Source: Chryseobacterium aquaeductus
GTDB taxonomy: Bacteria; Bacteroidota; Bacteroidia; Flavobacteriales; Weeksellaceae
Reading direction: 5' to 3'
Assembly: GCF_905175375.1 (NCBI RefSeq)
Contig: NZ_CAJIMS010000001.1
Span: forward strand, 2,232,001-2,296,000
Length of the DNA stretch: 64,000 nucleotides
The notes beneath the pieces were generated by a model. It made no database searches, had not been told where the DNA came from, and saw only the letters and a program-made list of their open reading frames with translations. Every line of letters begins with the position of its first letter. The stretch's first letter is position 1. The translations under genes and the position numbers were made by a program. Below, piece after piece: positions 25,124 to 33,187 of this stretch.

Positions 25124-26002
25124 CTATCCGTTTACTGCTTCTACTCGTTCTACCAAATCCGGTAAAAATTGTTTTAGAATATTTTCTATACCACCTTTTA
25201 GGGTAGCTGTAGAACTTGGGCATCCCGAGCAAGCACCCTGTAAAAGCATTCTTGCTGTTTTTGAAGATTCGTCATATTCCATTAAAGATATTTTTCCGCC
25301 GTCATTTTCTACTGCAGGAGCCACATATTCATTCAGAATATCAGAAATTTTTTGCTCATTTTCTGTGTAATCTCTATTGATAATTTTCTCTACCGGATTT
25401 TCATGCTTTTGAGATTCTATTGTAGAAATTACTCCGCCAGTCTGCAGATATTCAGCAATAAAACCACGCACCGCCATCATTACCTGATGCCATTCCACAG
25501 AATTGTCTCTCGTTACTGCAACAAAATTATCTGAAATGAAAACTTCTTTAGCAAAATCGAATTCTGTAAATAGAGCTTGTGCCAAAGGAACTCCTTCAGA
25601 TTGTTCTCTGGATTTCACTTCCACAAATCCTTCCATCAGTATTTTGCTCGAAACAAACTTCATTGTATTAGGATTGGGAGTCATCTCTGCATAGATCTCG
25701 TACAATTCTTTTTTCTTCTGAAGATAAATTCTCGGGTTTGCCAGAAGTTCATCCTCAATTACATTTTTCAGATTTTCAGTAATATGTTCCCATTCTACGG
25801 TATCTTGTTTTGCAACTGCAACAAAGTTGGCTGTAATAAAAACTCTTTCCACAAAAGGATAATTAAAAAGCTCTTGTGCCAAAGGAATTTCTGATATATC
25901 TGAATTTCTGTCCAACTCCAAAGACCCGGGAATCAAATTGTAATCAGCTACAAATTTCATCACTTTTGGGTTTTCTGTTGGTTCTATAAGTATCGTACGC
26001 AT
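25124..26002 (-). CDS. NifU-family Fe-S cluster scaffold with two Nfu N-terminal domains
   Basis: The protein (292 residues from the ATG at 26002; the longer frame adds eight residues over the promoter region) carries two tandem copies of the Nfu N-terminal domain. The first is ILIEPTENPKVMKFVADYNL (residues 3-22) and the second YAEMTPNPNTMKFVSSKIL (near 102-120). A C-terminal NifU domain follows, with the cluster-binding LLQGACSGCPSSTATLKGGI (CxxC near residue 263). Such proteins carry [4Fe-4S] clusters to target enzymes. It precedes hemH and probably shares its transcript. A TATTTTTG box lies 22 bases upstream. Confidence 0.92.
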   Translation of the reverse strand: MRTILIEPTENPKVMKFVADYNLIPGSLELDRNSDISEIPLAQELFNYPFVERVFITANFVAVAKQDTVEWEHITENLKNVIEDELLANPRIYLQKKKELYEIYAEMTPNPNTMKFVSSKILMEGFVEVKSREQSEGVPLAQALFTEFDFAKEVFISDNFVAVTRDNSVEWHQVMMAVRGFIAEYLQTGGVISTIESQKHENPVEKIINRDYTENEQKISDILNEYVAPAVENDGGKISLMEYDESSKTARMLLQGACSGCPSSTATLKGGIENILKQFLPDLVERVEAVNG

Positions 26003-26023
26003 TTTTTCTTTAAATTTGAGATA

Positions 26024-26031
26024 CAAAAATA
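26024..26031 (-). promoter_or_regulatory. -7 box (TATTTTTG) for the NifU-hemH genes
   Basis: Exact TAnnTTTG match on the minus strand, 21 bases before the ATG at 26002. It supports the shorter start, since the longer frame would begin within two bases of the box. Confidence 0.5.
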
Positions 26032-26154
26032 CGGATTTAGAACTTAGAAGCTAGGTGTTGGAAGTTAGATTTTTGCTATCACTGTAATTTAGAATTTGTG
26101 ATTCACTATTTAATTTTCAAATTGGCTTATTGACAAATTTTCAAATTAATATAA

Positions 26155-26670
26155 ATGGCACTTGTAAAAGAACTTTTAGGAAAAACACCGCAAATTGGCG
26201 AAAATACTTTTTTGGCAGAAACAGCAACCATTATTGGAGATGTTGTAATGGGAAAAGATTGCAGTATTTGGTACAATGCAGTGATAAGAGGTGATGTGAA
26301 TTACATCAAAATGGGAGACAAAGTCAATGTACAGGATAATGCCATGCTACATTGTACGTACGAGAAATTCCCTTTGGAAATAGGAAATAATGTTTCAATC
26401 GGTCACAACGCAATTGTTCATGGATGCAGAATCAAAGACAATGTTTTGATCGGAATGGGCTCTATCGTAATGGATGACTGTTGGGTTGAAGAAAATTCTA
26501 TCGTCGGTGCAGGTTCTGTAGTGACGCAGGGTACTCATATTAAATCCGGAGAAGTGTGGGGCGGCGTTCCTGCAAGAAAAATTAAAGATATTTCTTCAGC
26601 ATTATTAGAAGGCGAAGTGAATAGAATTGCCGATAATTATGTGAAATATTCTTCCTGGTATAAAGATTAG
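26155..26670 (+). CDS. Gamma-class carbonic anhydrase family protein
   Basis: The 171-residue protein is a left-handed beta-helix made of hexapeptide repeats, as in the gamma carbonic anhydrase/YrdA family. Recognisable blocks are SIWYNAVIRGDVNYIKMGD, QDNAMLHCT, IGHNAIVHGCRI and GMGSIVMDDCWVEE. The three zinc histidines are those of LHC, GHN and VHG (near residues 63, 83 and 88). Many members bind zinc yet show little or no carbonic anhydrase activity, so the reaction is uncertain. It stands alone, divergent from the NifU gene. Confidence 0.9.
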   Translation: MALVKELLGKTPQIGENTFLAETATIIGDVVMGKDCSIWYNAVIRGDVNYIKMGDKVNVQDNAMLHCTYEKFPLEIGNNVSIGHNAIVHGCRIKDNVLIGMGSIVMDDCWVEENSIVGAGSVVTQGTHIKSGEVWGGVPARKIKDISSALLEGEVNRIADNYVKYSSWYKD

Positions 26671-26683
26671 TTTTTTCAATAGG

Positions 26684-26732
26684 AACGGGCTTTAGCCCGT
26701 TTTCAATAAAACAAAATCAAACGGCTTTAGCC
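26684..26732. repeat. REP-like palindromes (GGGCTTTAGCCC)
   Basis: AACGGGCTTTAGCCCGTT (26684-26701) is a perfect hairpin with 8-bp arms. A second, shorter copy GGCTTTAGCC follows at 26723-26732. The pair resembles repetitive extragenic palindromes mobilised by RAYT (REP-associated tyrosine) transposases in other bacteria; no such gene is in the window. Confidence 0.6.
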
Positions 26733-26755
26733 AAAACTTATCAACGCAAAAAATT

Positions 26756-26791
26756 AAAAAGCTCTGAACTAAATTTTAGTCAGAGCTTTTA
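26756..26791. terminator. Bidirectional terminator
   Basis: AAAAAGCTCTGA faces TCAGAGCTTTT, with the stem continued by ACTAAA / TTTAGT. A and T tracts on both sides suit both convergent genes (26155-26670 and 26813-27259). Confidence 0.75.
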
Positions 26792-26812
26792 TTATATTTA
26801 AAATTGATTGAA

Positions 26813-27259
26813 TTACGGGTAAATCAAAACCGCTTTTTCAGACTGACATTTCACACCCTTAGGTTCTGCTGCCAGCATACAATCTGAGGTAATGCTGTAT
26901 TTCTTATTAAATTCAGACATTTTTGCAGTGTATTCTTCGATCTTTGTTAGAATATACTCTTCATTTTTTTTGGGATATGGGATGTAGGAGACCGGTCCGC
27001 CGCAAGCTTTGGTTCCTATTGGTGAAAATGCCCATCCTGCAGGATCATTACATTTTTCTTTGTCTACAAAAGATTCTATGGCTTCTTTCATTTTATCCAG
27101 CTGCGCTTCATCATATTTTTGACTATTTTCATCAACAGGTCTTTCTGAAATATCTTTCGGCATATCTGCAGGATCGTTGCTTTGTGCAGATTTGCAGGAA
27201 ACTATTGTGAGACTTGCAACTAAAACAATAGCTGGAAATTTGATCAACCAATTTTGCAT
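26813..27259 (-). CDS. Conserved cysteine-containing lipoprotein, function unknown
   Basis: The 148-residue product has a lipoprotein signal (FPAIVLVASLTIVSC, lipidated cysteine near residue 22). A charged linker follows, then a compact domain with five more cysteines or paired positions: KCNDPAGWAFSPIGTKACGG, then SDCMLAAEPKGVKC. The KACGGP and SDCM spacing recurs in a family of small Bacteroidota lipoproteins I have seen without a functional name. The cysteines probably form disulfides in the periplasm. It is divergent from the helicase gene. Confidence 0.7.
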   Translation of the reverse strand: MQNWLIKFPAIVLVASLTIVSCKSAQSNDPADMPKDISERPVDENSQKYDEAQLDKMKEAIESFVDKEKCNDPAGWAFSPIGTKACGGPVSYIPYPKKNEEYILTKIEEYTAKMSEFNKKYSITSDCMLAAEPKGVKCQSEKAVLIYP

Positions 27260-27310
27260 ATTTATTTTTTTTAGTGGTCATCAAATTCCGTTCCTTATTT
27301 TCAATTTTTG

Positions 27311-27318
27311 TACTTTTG
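27311..27318 (+). promoter_or_regulatory. -7 box (TACTTTTG) of the helicase gene
   Basis: Exact TAnnTTTG match ending five bases before the ATG at 27324. It lies inside the longer open frame, which argues for the ATG at 27324 and for a leaderless or nearly leaderless mRNA. Confidence 0.6.
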
Positions 27319-27323
27319 CAGCG

Positions 27324-29456
27324 ATGAATAATCATTTTTTTGAATTAATAGAGCACACCAACCGAAGTGTTTTTCTCACAGGAAAAGCAGGAACAGGGAA
27401 AACAACATTCCTTAACGAATTTGTAAAAAAAACCAGAAAAAAACACATTGTTGTAGCACCTACCGGAATTGCCGCAATCAATGCTGGTGGCGTAACCATT
27501 CACTCGATGTTTGGCTTGCCTTTGCGTACTTTTTTGCCAACTACAGACAGAATTGACGGAAGTTTAGGAAATAATATTGCAGATCTTCAACAGCATTTTA
27601 AATACAGAAAAGATAAACTTAAGCTTTTGCGTGAGGTTGAAGTTCTGATCATTGATGAGGTTTCGATGTTGCGTGCCGATGTTTTGGATATGATGGATTT
27701 TTCCCTGCGATTTATCCGAAGAAATAATCAGCGATTTGGCGGTGTTCAGATGTTATTTATCGGAGATTTGTATCAGCTTCCGCCGGTGGTAAGAGACGAG
27801 CATATTCTAAAAATGTTTTATCAGTCTCCATTCTTTTTTGACAGTCTTGCGATAAAAGATATTCCTTTATTGACTATTGAATTAACGAAAGTTTACCGTC
27901 AGACTGATGAAAATTTTCTCGAAATCTTAAATTCAATCCGAGACGGCGATGTTGCTAATATTGATTTTGAACATTTAAATGAAAGATACGATCCTGAATT
28001 CAATGCAGGTGAAGATTCTTACATCTATCTCTGTTCGCACAACAAATTGGCAGACGACATCAATCAGCAGAAATTGGCTGAAATTAAAGTAAGTCCGGCT
28101 ACTTTTGAAGCAAAACTTTTTGGTGAGTTTAAAGAAAATCAGTTTCCGAATGAGCAGTTTTTAGAATTGAAAATTGGGGCTCAAGTCATGTTTATCAGAA
28201 ACGATATTTCCGGAGAGAAAAAATATTTTAACGGGAAAATTGGTGAAATTTCTGCGCTAGACGAAAAAGAAATCAAGGTTATTCTTGCAGGAAGCGAAAG
28301 AGAAATTACCGTAAAAAGAGAAGTCTGGGAACAGAAAAAGTATTCTTTAGACGGTGAAAAAAATATTAAAGAAGAAGTTTTAGGAAGCTTTGAGCAATTT
28401 CCGATAAAATTGGCTTGGGCGGTTACGATTCATAAAAGTCAGGGTTTAACGTTTGATAAAGTGATTATCGATGCCGGAAAAAGTTTCACAGCAGGTCAGG
28501 TCTATGTGGCTTTATCGCGTTGCCGAACTTTAGAAGGGATTGTTTTAAAATCTAAAATCACTCCCGAAGTGATCTTTAAAGACAACAGAATTCTTCAGTT
28601 TCAGGGTGATACTTTTGCCAATGATAATGTGGAAGAAATTCTTAACAGAGAAAAGTACGATTATAGTATCAGAAAAGTTCTTCGTTCTGTCGATTCTCAA
28701 TGGCTTTTAAAAGAAGTTGAATTATGGAATAATCTTTCCATCACCACAAAAAGTATCGACCACGCTAAATCTAAGATGCTTTACACTCAACTAAAACGCG
28801 ACGTCGTTAATCTTGGGAAAATTTTCGAAAAACTAGAGCGAATTATTTTTCAGAAAGTCAATAATTTCATCAACCAAACTGAAGAATGGAGTGAGATTGA
28901 AAGTAAAACCAAAGGTGCTGTCAATTTCTTTTTCAATGAAGTCAAAGACAAAATTTTCAGTCCGCTGAAAGAATTTTATTCTGAAATAAAAGGAGTGAAA
29001 GGTCTGAAAAATTACAATGAAGAACTGAGAAGCTGGCTCGAAGATATTGAAGAATATTTGAATGGTTTGAAAACCGCTCATCTTTTGGAAACGAAACTTT
29101 TAGATGAAAAAAATGATAAAGAAGTCAGCATGAAAATTGCGAAAGTTCCTTCTCAGGTTCTGACTTTCCAATTATTTGAACAAGGGAAAACCATTTCAGA
29201 AATCGCTTTGGAAAGAGGTTTGGTAAAGGAGACGGTTTTGGGGCATTTAGCAAAATTTGCCGAACAAGGTTTGCTTGATTTGTCGAGAGTAATCACTTCT
29301 GATAAAATTAAAACTTTTGAAAAAGCTTTTAAAACCGATCCTAAAGAAACTTTAAACGAATGGAAAAATGCGTTGCCTAATGATTTTGATTTTAATGAAA
29401 TCAGGATTTTGATTAATCATTTTACGCATAAACTTGCGAAGGGAAAAGAAAGTTAA
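27324..29456 (+). CDS. Pif1/RecD-like DNA helicase with C-terminal helix-turn-helix
   Basis: The 710-residue protein begins MNNHFFELIEHTNRSVFLTG. It has Walker A TGKAGTGKTTFLNEF (residues 19-33), PTGIAAINAGGVTIHSMFGL (motif Ia), Walker B LIIDEVSMLRADVLDMMD, GDLYQLPPV (motif III), and the C-terminal VTIHKSQGLTFDKVIID and YVALSRCRTLEGIVL of superfamily 1B. After a long helical region comes a small helix-turn-helix (FEQGKTISEIALERGLVKET, near residues 620-640) typical of helix-turn-helix domains added to Pif1-type helicases. Such enzymes unwind DNA 5' to 3' and resolve structures such as G-quadruplexes. The frame upstream of 27324 overlaps the promoter and is rejected. Confidence 0.9.
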   Translation: MNNHFFELIEHTNRSVFLTGKAGTGKTTFLNEFVKKTRKKHIVVAPTGIAAINAGGVTIHSMFGLPLRTFLPTTDRIDGSLGNNIADLQQHFKYRKDKLKLLREVEVLIIDEVSMLRADVLDMMDFSLRFIRRNNQRFGGVQMLFIGDLYQLPPVVRDEHILKMFYQSPFFFDSLAIKDIPLLTIELTKVYRQTDENFLEILNSIRDGDVANIDFEHLNERYDPEFNAGEDSYIYLCSHNKLADDINQQKLAEIKVSPATFEAKLFGEFKENQFPNEQFLELKIGAQVMFIRNDISGEKKYFNGKIGEISALDEKEIKVILAGSEREITVKREVWEQKKYSLDGEKNIKEEVLGSFEQFPIKLAWAVTIHKSQGLTFDKVIIDAGKSFTAGQVYVALSRCRTLEGIVLKSKITPEVIFKDNRILQFQGDTFANDNVEEILNREKYDYSIRKVLRSVDSQWLLKEVELWNNLSITTKSIDHAKSKMLYTQLKRDVVNLGKIFEKLERIIFQKVNNFINQTEEWSEIESKTKGAVNFFFNEVKDKIFSPLKEFYSEIKGVKGLKNYNEELRSWLEDIEEYLNGLKTAHLLETKLLDEKNDKEVSMKIAKVPSQVLTFQLFEQGKTISEIALERGLVKETVLGHLAKFAEQGLLDLSRVITSDKIKTFEKAFKTDPKETLNEWKNALPNDFDFNEIRILINHFTHKLAKGKES

Positions 29457-29463
29457 TTATTTA

Positions 29464-29907
29464 TTATTCAATTTCGTCTTGCGCAATATGATTGATGTGG
29501 TAACCTACAATTTTTATAATTCCATTTTCTTTTAGCATAGAGAATGTTTCTTCAGTCATACCAGATTCTCTTGCTACATTGTAGATCAAAAGATATTGAC
29601 TTTTTGCGTCCGAACCCTTTACCACCAAAGTTTCCCATTTTACAAGATCATTTTGCTTTATAATGCCCCTGTGATTTTGTGTATCGAGATTAAGTTGATT
29701 AAGTTTCTCTTTACTTGTAATTTCAAAAAATTTATCGCTAAATAACTCGTACATCTTATCTTGATTAGAACCATATTGCAGTTCCCAATAAAATTTTTCG
29801 GCAACTTTTTGTGCTTCATCTTTATCTGATTCTCTGTTTGAAAATGTTTGATTAAAAGAACAACTTACTAATGTTGCTAAAATAAAAAATAATAGAATTT
29901 TTTTCAT
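29464..29907 (-). CDS. Small lipoprotein, DUF4019-like
   Basis: The 147-residue protein has a lipoprotein signal (MKKILLFFILATLVSC). The rest resembles DUF4019-type proteins: an N-terminal helix with AEKFYWELQYG, a WETLVVKGSDAKSQYLLIYN strand region, and a closing IKIVGYHINH. Members are periplasmic or outer-membrane-anchored with NTF2-like folds and no known activity. Its stop is eight bases from the convergent helicase stop. My family assignment is tentative; the lipoprotein call is firm. Confidence 0.6.
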   Translation of the reverse strand: MKKILLFFILATLVSCSFNQTFSNRESDKDEAQKVAEKFYWELQYGSNQDKMYELFSDKFFEITSKEKLNQLNLDTQNHRGIIKQNDLVKWETLVVKGSDAKSQYLLIYNVARESGMTEETFSMLKENGIIKIVGYHINHIAQDEIE

Positions 29908-29963
29908 ATAATATTTCTAAAAATAAAAGTAAAGTTTACTGGAAATTAAAAACTAAACCAAAT

Positions 29964-30490
29964 CTAAGAGTAACTTTCTTTTGTTATTATCCCAGAAGCT
30001 GGTAAAACGAAAGTTTTATCATTTTCAAATGCATCACTAAGATAATCATAATCTTCAGAATTTAGTAATATTTCAAATTTGGGTGCGTTAATAATTACTT
30101 TACTGGTATAACAGGATGTATAATTTTATTATGAATAATGTCTTATTTATCAGTATTCCAATTTTTATTTTGAATTCCACATTACTTGTCGGTAATGTTA
30201 TTTAGATCAATTATTTCTTTGTTCCCAATTATTTTATGACGCCAAACCGCAATCACATTGGTATCTGCATGATGCTCTTAAGGATTGTTTTCTAATAATT
30301 TTTCTTTAATATTATATGCTTTTTGATAATCGCTAAACAATCCTTTGAGTTCAGATGGCAAAAATATTCCATCTAATGAAACAAGTTCCTCTAGATGACT
30401 TATTTTTGACCACTTTTTGTATTTATTCCAAGAGAAATCATCGTAATTATTTTCATCGTACTTTCCTCTAGCAGTGTATTAAATTTTCAT
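29964..30490 (-). pseudogene. Decayed gene with several in-frame stops
   Basis: Reading the minus strand from the ATG at 30490 gives MKI, then a stop (codon 4), then a protein-like stretch YTARGKYDENNYDDFSWNKY continuing into HLEELVSLDGIFLPSELKGL and KEKLLENNP up to a TAA (codon 71). The same frame goes on as EHHADTNVIAVWRHKIIG to another stop (codon 103). A shifted frame near the end reads KVIINAPKFEILLNSEDYDY up to a TAG at 29964. Together this is a gene of about 170 residues broken by at least two stops and a frameshift. A good promoter (TACTTTTG) still lies upstream. I do not recognise the family. Confidence 0.65.
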
Positions 30491-30536
30491 TTGTTTTTTT
30501 GTATCAGTGCACAGTCAAATATACATGATAATAATC

Positions 30537-30544
30537 CAAAAGTA
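30537..30544 (-). promoter_or_regulatory. Relic -7 box (TACTTTTG) of the decayed gene
   Basis: Exact TAnnTTTG match on the minus strand, 46 bases before the ATG of the pseudogene. Confidence 0.4.
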
Positions 30545-30640
30545 CAAAATTGATATATCAATTATTTTTCAATAGTTTTCCCACAACGTGCCAATCAATT
30601 CCATCAATTACAAAAAGTAACTATTGCTAACTATTAGCTC

Positions 30641-30648
30641 TAGATTTG
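30641..30648 (+). promoter_or_regulatory. -7 box (TAGATTTG) of the LLM oxidoreductase gene
   Basis: Exact TAnnTTTG match 17 bases before the ATG at 30666. It lies within the longer open frame and thus supports the shorter start. Confidence 0.55.
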
Positions 30649-30665
30649 TATTTCAATTATTATTA

Positions 30666-31667
30666 ATGAAAAATTTTGAAATATCAGTGCTTGATCTTGC
30701 TCCCGTAAAGCAGGGAAAAAGCATAAACGATACTTTTCAGGATAGTCTGTCTTTGGCAAACTTTGCTGAAAATTTAAATTATAAAAGATTCTGGCTTGCC
30801 GAGCACCACAATATGGAAAGCATTGCCAGTTCTGCAACTTCAGTTCTTATCGGCTTTATTGCCAACGGAACAAAAAAAATAAGAGTCGGATCAGGAGGAA
30901 TTATGCTTCCGAATCACAGTTCGTTCGTGATTGCCGAACAATTCGGGACTTTAGAATCACTTTTTCCGGGAAGAATTGATCTTGGTTTGGGAAGAGCTCC
31001 CGGAACAGATGGCTTAACGGCAAAAGCTTTAGGGAGAAATCCTACAACAATCAATGAGCAGTTTCCAAGACAGATTTTAGAATTACAGAGATATTTTTCT
31101 GTAGAAAACTCGAATGCTTTGGTTCGTGCAATTCCTGGTGAAGGTTTAGATATTCCATTGTATATTTTAGGTTCAAGTACGGACAGCGCTTGGTTGGCTG
31201 CGGAACTTGGGCTTCCTTATGCTTTTGCAGGACATTTTGCTCCCGATCAAATGGATATGGCTATCAAGATTTACAGAGAGCATTTTGAGCCATCTAAATA
31301 TTTAGACAAACCTTACATCATTGCTTGTGTAAATGGAGTAGCAGCTGAGACGAGCGAAGAAGCAAATTTTCTTTCTACAACTTTATTTCAGGCATTTATT
31401 AATATTATCAGAAACGATCGAAAGCCTTTTCCGCAACCTGTTGAGGATATGGATAGCATTTGGTCGCCCATGGAAAAAACAATGGTTTTAAAAATGCTTA
31501 AATTCAGCTTCGTTGGAGATCAATCTGAAATAGCTGAACAGTTGAAAAATTTTCAGGAAAAATATCAGGTGGACGAATTAATGCTCAATTCTCATATTTA
31601 CGACCATCAAAAGAGATTAGAATCTTACGAGATAATTCGCAGAGCAATAGATTCTTTGTTTAGTTAA
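30666..31667 (+). CDS. LLM class flavin-dependent oxidoreductase
   Basis: The 333-residue protein (start MKNFEISVLDLAPV; the longer frame overlaps the promoter) belongs to the luciferase-like monooxygenases. It has the TIM-barrel landmarks FWLAEHHNMESIASSATSVL (near residues 43-62), RVGSGGIMLPNHSSFVIAEQ, FPGRIDLGLGRAPGTDGLTA and YILGSSTDSAWLAAELGLPY. This layout matches the MsnO8/YhbW group, which uses FMN; substrates are unknown. No flavin reductase is adjacent. It stands alone on the plus strand between the decayed gene and ribBA. Confidence 0.92.
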   Translation: MKNFEISVLDLAPVKQGKSINDTFQDSLSLANFAENLNYKRFWLAEHHNMESIASSATSVLIGFIANGTKKIRVGSGGIMLPNHSSFVIAEQFGTLESLFPGRIDLGLGRAPGTDGLTAKALGRNPTTINEQFPRQILELQRYFSVENSNALVRAIPGEGLDIPLYILGSSTDSAWLAAELGLPYAFAGHFAPDQMDMAIKIYREHFEPSKYLDKPYIIACVNGVAAETSEEANFLSTTLFQAFINIIRNDRKPFPQPVEDMDSIWSPMEKTMVLKMLKFSFVGDQSEIAEQLKNFQEKYQVDELMLNSHIYDHQKRLESYEIIRRAIDSLFS

Positions 31668-31767
31668 AACTATTATCAGTAGAAGTATTTTAAAAACATA
31701 AGTCACGACAGAGAAAAGCTTTAAAAAAAGTATCAGTCAATCATATTAAATTGGAAAATATTCGATT

Positions 31768-31852
31768 TCTTTTATGTGTTTTAAATATTTTCAAACTTCT
31801 GAAACTAAAAACTAAAGTGATTGATGTACTAAAAATCTTTTATGGCTAAAAA
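31768..31852. repeat. Partial copy of the dispersed TTATGTGTT / CTTTTGTGG repeat
   Basis: CTTTTATGTGTTTTAAATAT and ATCTTTTATGGCTAAAAATT lie in the same order as in the copies at 8354-8436 and 11744-11826. The copy is more diverged. Confidence 0.4.
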
Positions 31853-31904
31853 TTTAGTTAAACACAAACCAATCATATTAATTGTTGATGCTTATTTTTA
31901 TGAG

Positions 31905-31912
31905 TATCTTTG
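31905..31912 (+). promoter_or_regulatory. -7 box (TATCTTTG) of ribBA
   Basis: Exact TAnnTTTG match, with TTG 17 bases upstream as a possible -33 element. It overlaps the TTG of the longest frame, so translation must start at the ATG at 31931. Confidence 0.6.
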
Positions 31913-31930
31913 CGAAAATTTAAAGTAAAA

Positions 31931-33052
31931 ATGTCTGATATTAAATTAAATACTATTCCAGAGGCAATTGAAGACCTTAAAAATGGTAAAATAATCATAG
32001 TGGTAGACGATGAAGACAGAGAGAATGAAGGAGATTTTCTATGTGCTGCCGAACTTACAACTCCTGAACTGATCAATTTTATGGCTTTTCACGGAAGAGG
32101 TCTGATCTGTATGCCACTTCCGGAAAAAAGATGTGACGAGCTTGGTTTAGATATCATGGTAAGCAGAAGTAGTGATCCTAAAGAAACCGCATTTACAGTA
32201 TCTGTAGACCTTTTGGGCGACGGAACTTCTACAGGAATTTCTGCAAGTGACAGATCTAAAACGATTTTGGCATTGATGGATGAAAAATCTAAGCCTACAG
32301 ATTTTATGCGCCCCGGTCATATTTTCCCGCTTCGTGCCAAAAAAGGAGGTGTTTTGAAAAGAGCAGGACACACGGAAGCTGCAATTGATCTGACTTGTCT
32401 TGCAGGTTTGAAAGAAGGTGGTGTTATCTGTGAAATTATGAATGAAGACGGAAGTATGTCTCGTTTGCCTGAGCTGTATGCTTTCGCTCAAAAGCATAAT
32501 ATGAAAATCGTTTCGATTGAAGATTTGATTCATTATCAGCTTAAAAAAGGAAATCTTATCGAAAGAATTGAAGAGAGAAAAGTAAATACGGCGTATGGCG
32601 AATTCGATTTTTGTGCTTTCAGAGAAACTTCTAATGACCAAATTCATTTTGCTTTAACCAAAGGTACTTGGGCAGTTGACGAGCCTGTTTTGGTAAGAGT
32701 ACAGTCTTCAGATTCTTATTTTGATGTTTTGACGAGATTGAATAATGGCGAAAAACCTCTATTGGAGAAAGTAACAAGCATGATTAATGAAGAAGGAAAA
32801 GGAGCAATTATTTTTATCAATAATGTGTCTAATTCTGAAAATACACTGAGAAAATTGCAGCAATTTTTGAATTATCAGGACGGACAGCAAAAACATCCGA
32901 CCGCAGCTTTTAATTACAGAGACTACGGAATCGGAACACAGATTTTAAAGAATTTAGGAATCAATAAATTTAAAGTAATCACACAAAATCCCAACGTGAA
33001 ACCACAAGTTGGCGGTTATGATGTTGAGGTGACAGAGATGGTTCAGCTTTAA
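31931..33052 (+). CDS. ribB: 3,4-dihydroxy-2-butanone 4-phosphate synthase with degenerate GTP cyclohydrolase II domain
   Basis: The 373-residue protein is a RibBA-type fusion in the riboflavin pathway. The first 200 residues are an intact RibB: VVDDEDRENEGDFLCAAE (acidic loop, near residues 25-42), HGRGLICMPL, SASDRSKTI and KRAGHTEAAIDL. The second half aligns with RibA (GEFDFCAFRE, EPVLVRVQSS, RDYGIGTQILKNLGI) but lacks the three zinc cysteines. Where RibA has HSECLTGD...CDCG this protein has QSSDSYFDVLTRLNNGEK, and the RQEGRGIGL loop is replaced by NNVSNSENTL. I infer that only the RibB reaction is catalysed and that another ribA exists elsewhere. Confidence 0.93.
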   Translation: MSDIKLNTIPEAIEDLKNGKIIIVVDDEDRENEGDFLCAAELTTPELINFMAFHGRGLICMPLPEKRCDELGLDIMVSRSSDPKETAFTVSVDLLGDGTSTGISASDRSKTILALMDEKSKPTDFMRPGHIFPLRAKKGGVLKRAGHTEAAIDLTCLAGLKEGGVICEIMNEDGSMSRLPELYAFAQKHNMKIVSIEDLIHYQLKKGNLIERIEERKVNTAYGEFDFCAFRETSNDQIHFALTKGTWAVDEPVLVRVQSSDSYFDVLTRLNNGEKPLLEKVTSMINEEGKGAIIFINNVSNSENTLRKLQQFLNYQDGQQKHPTAAFNYRDYGIGTQILKNLGINKFKVITQNPNVKPQVGGYDVEVTEMVQL

Positions 33053-33057
33053 AAATG

Positions 33058-33124
33058 AATGGTGAATGGTCAATTTTGCTTCGCAACTGAATTTTTCTTA
33101 CTATAAAATTGACTATTCACAATT
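33058..33124. repeat. Inverted repeat (TGAATGGTCAATTTT)
   Basis: AATGGTGAATGGTCAATTTT (33058-33077) and AAAATTGACTATTCACAATT (33105-33124) are complementary at 18 of 20 positions. They form a hairpin between ribBA and the terminator. A short-period TGAATGGTG/AATTGAC theme continues to 33134. Confidence 0.55.
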
Positions 33125-33134
33125 GACAATTGAC

Positions 33135-33187
33135 TTCGAAGAAATAAAAATGGCTTGATCTACTCAAGCCATTTTTATTTCTTCGAA
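33135..33187. terminator. Perfect 24-bp hairpin, bidirectional terminator overlapping fmt
   Basis: The arms at 33135-33158 and 33164-33187 are exact complements (inner part TGGCTTGA / TCAAGCCA, outer part TTCGAA) with a 5-base loop and internal A/T tracts. It can terminate both the plus-strand ribBA and the minus-strand fmt. The right arm is also the last codons (FEEIKMA) and stop of fmt. Confidence 0.8.

Noticed and set aside
24918..25370. A 150-codon plus-strand frame across the hemH-NifU boundary.
   Set aside because: It is antisense to two well-supported genes and crosses a repeat region.
27177..27323. An upstream extension of the helicase gene by 49 codons.
   Set aside because: It overlaps the divergent lipoprotein gene and the TACTTTTG promoter, and the homologous N-terminus begins at 27324.
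31668..31904. An FMN riboswitch upstream of ribBA.
   Set aside because: The conserved FMN-element segments are absent; the gap holds a dispersed repeat and a short promoter leader.
32147..32647. A 166-codon frame antisense to ribBA.
   Set aside because: It lies fully within the strongly conserved RibB coding region and its translation has the composition of an antisense shadow.
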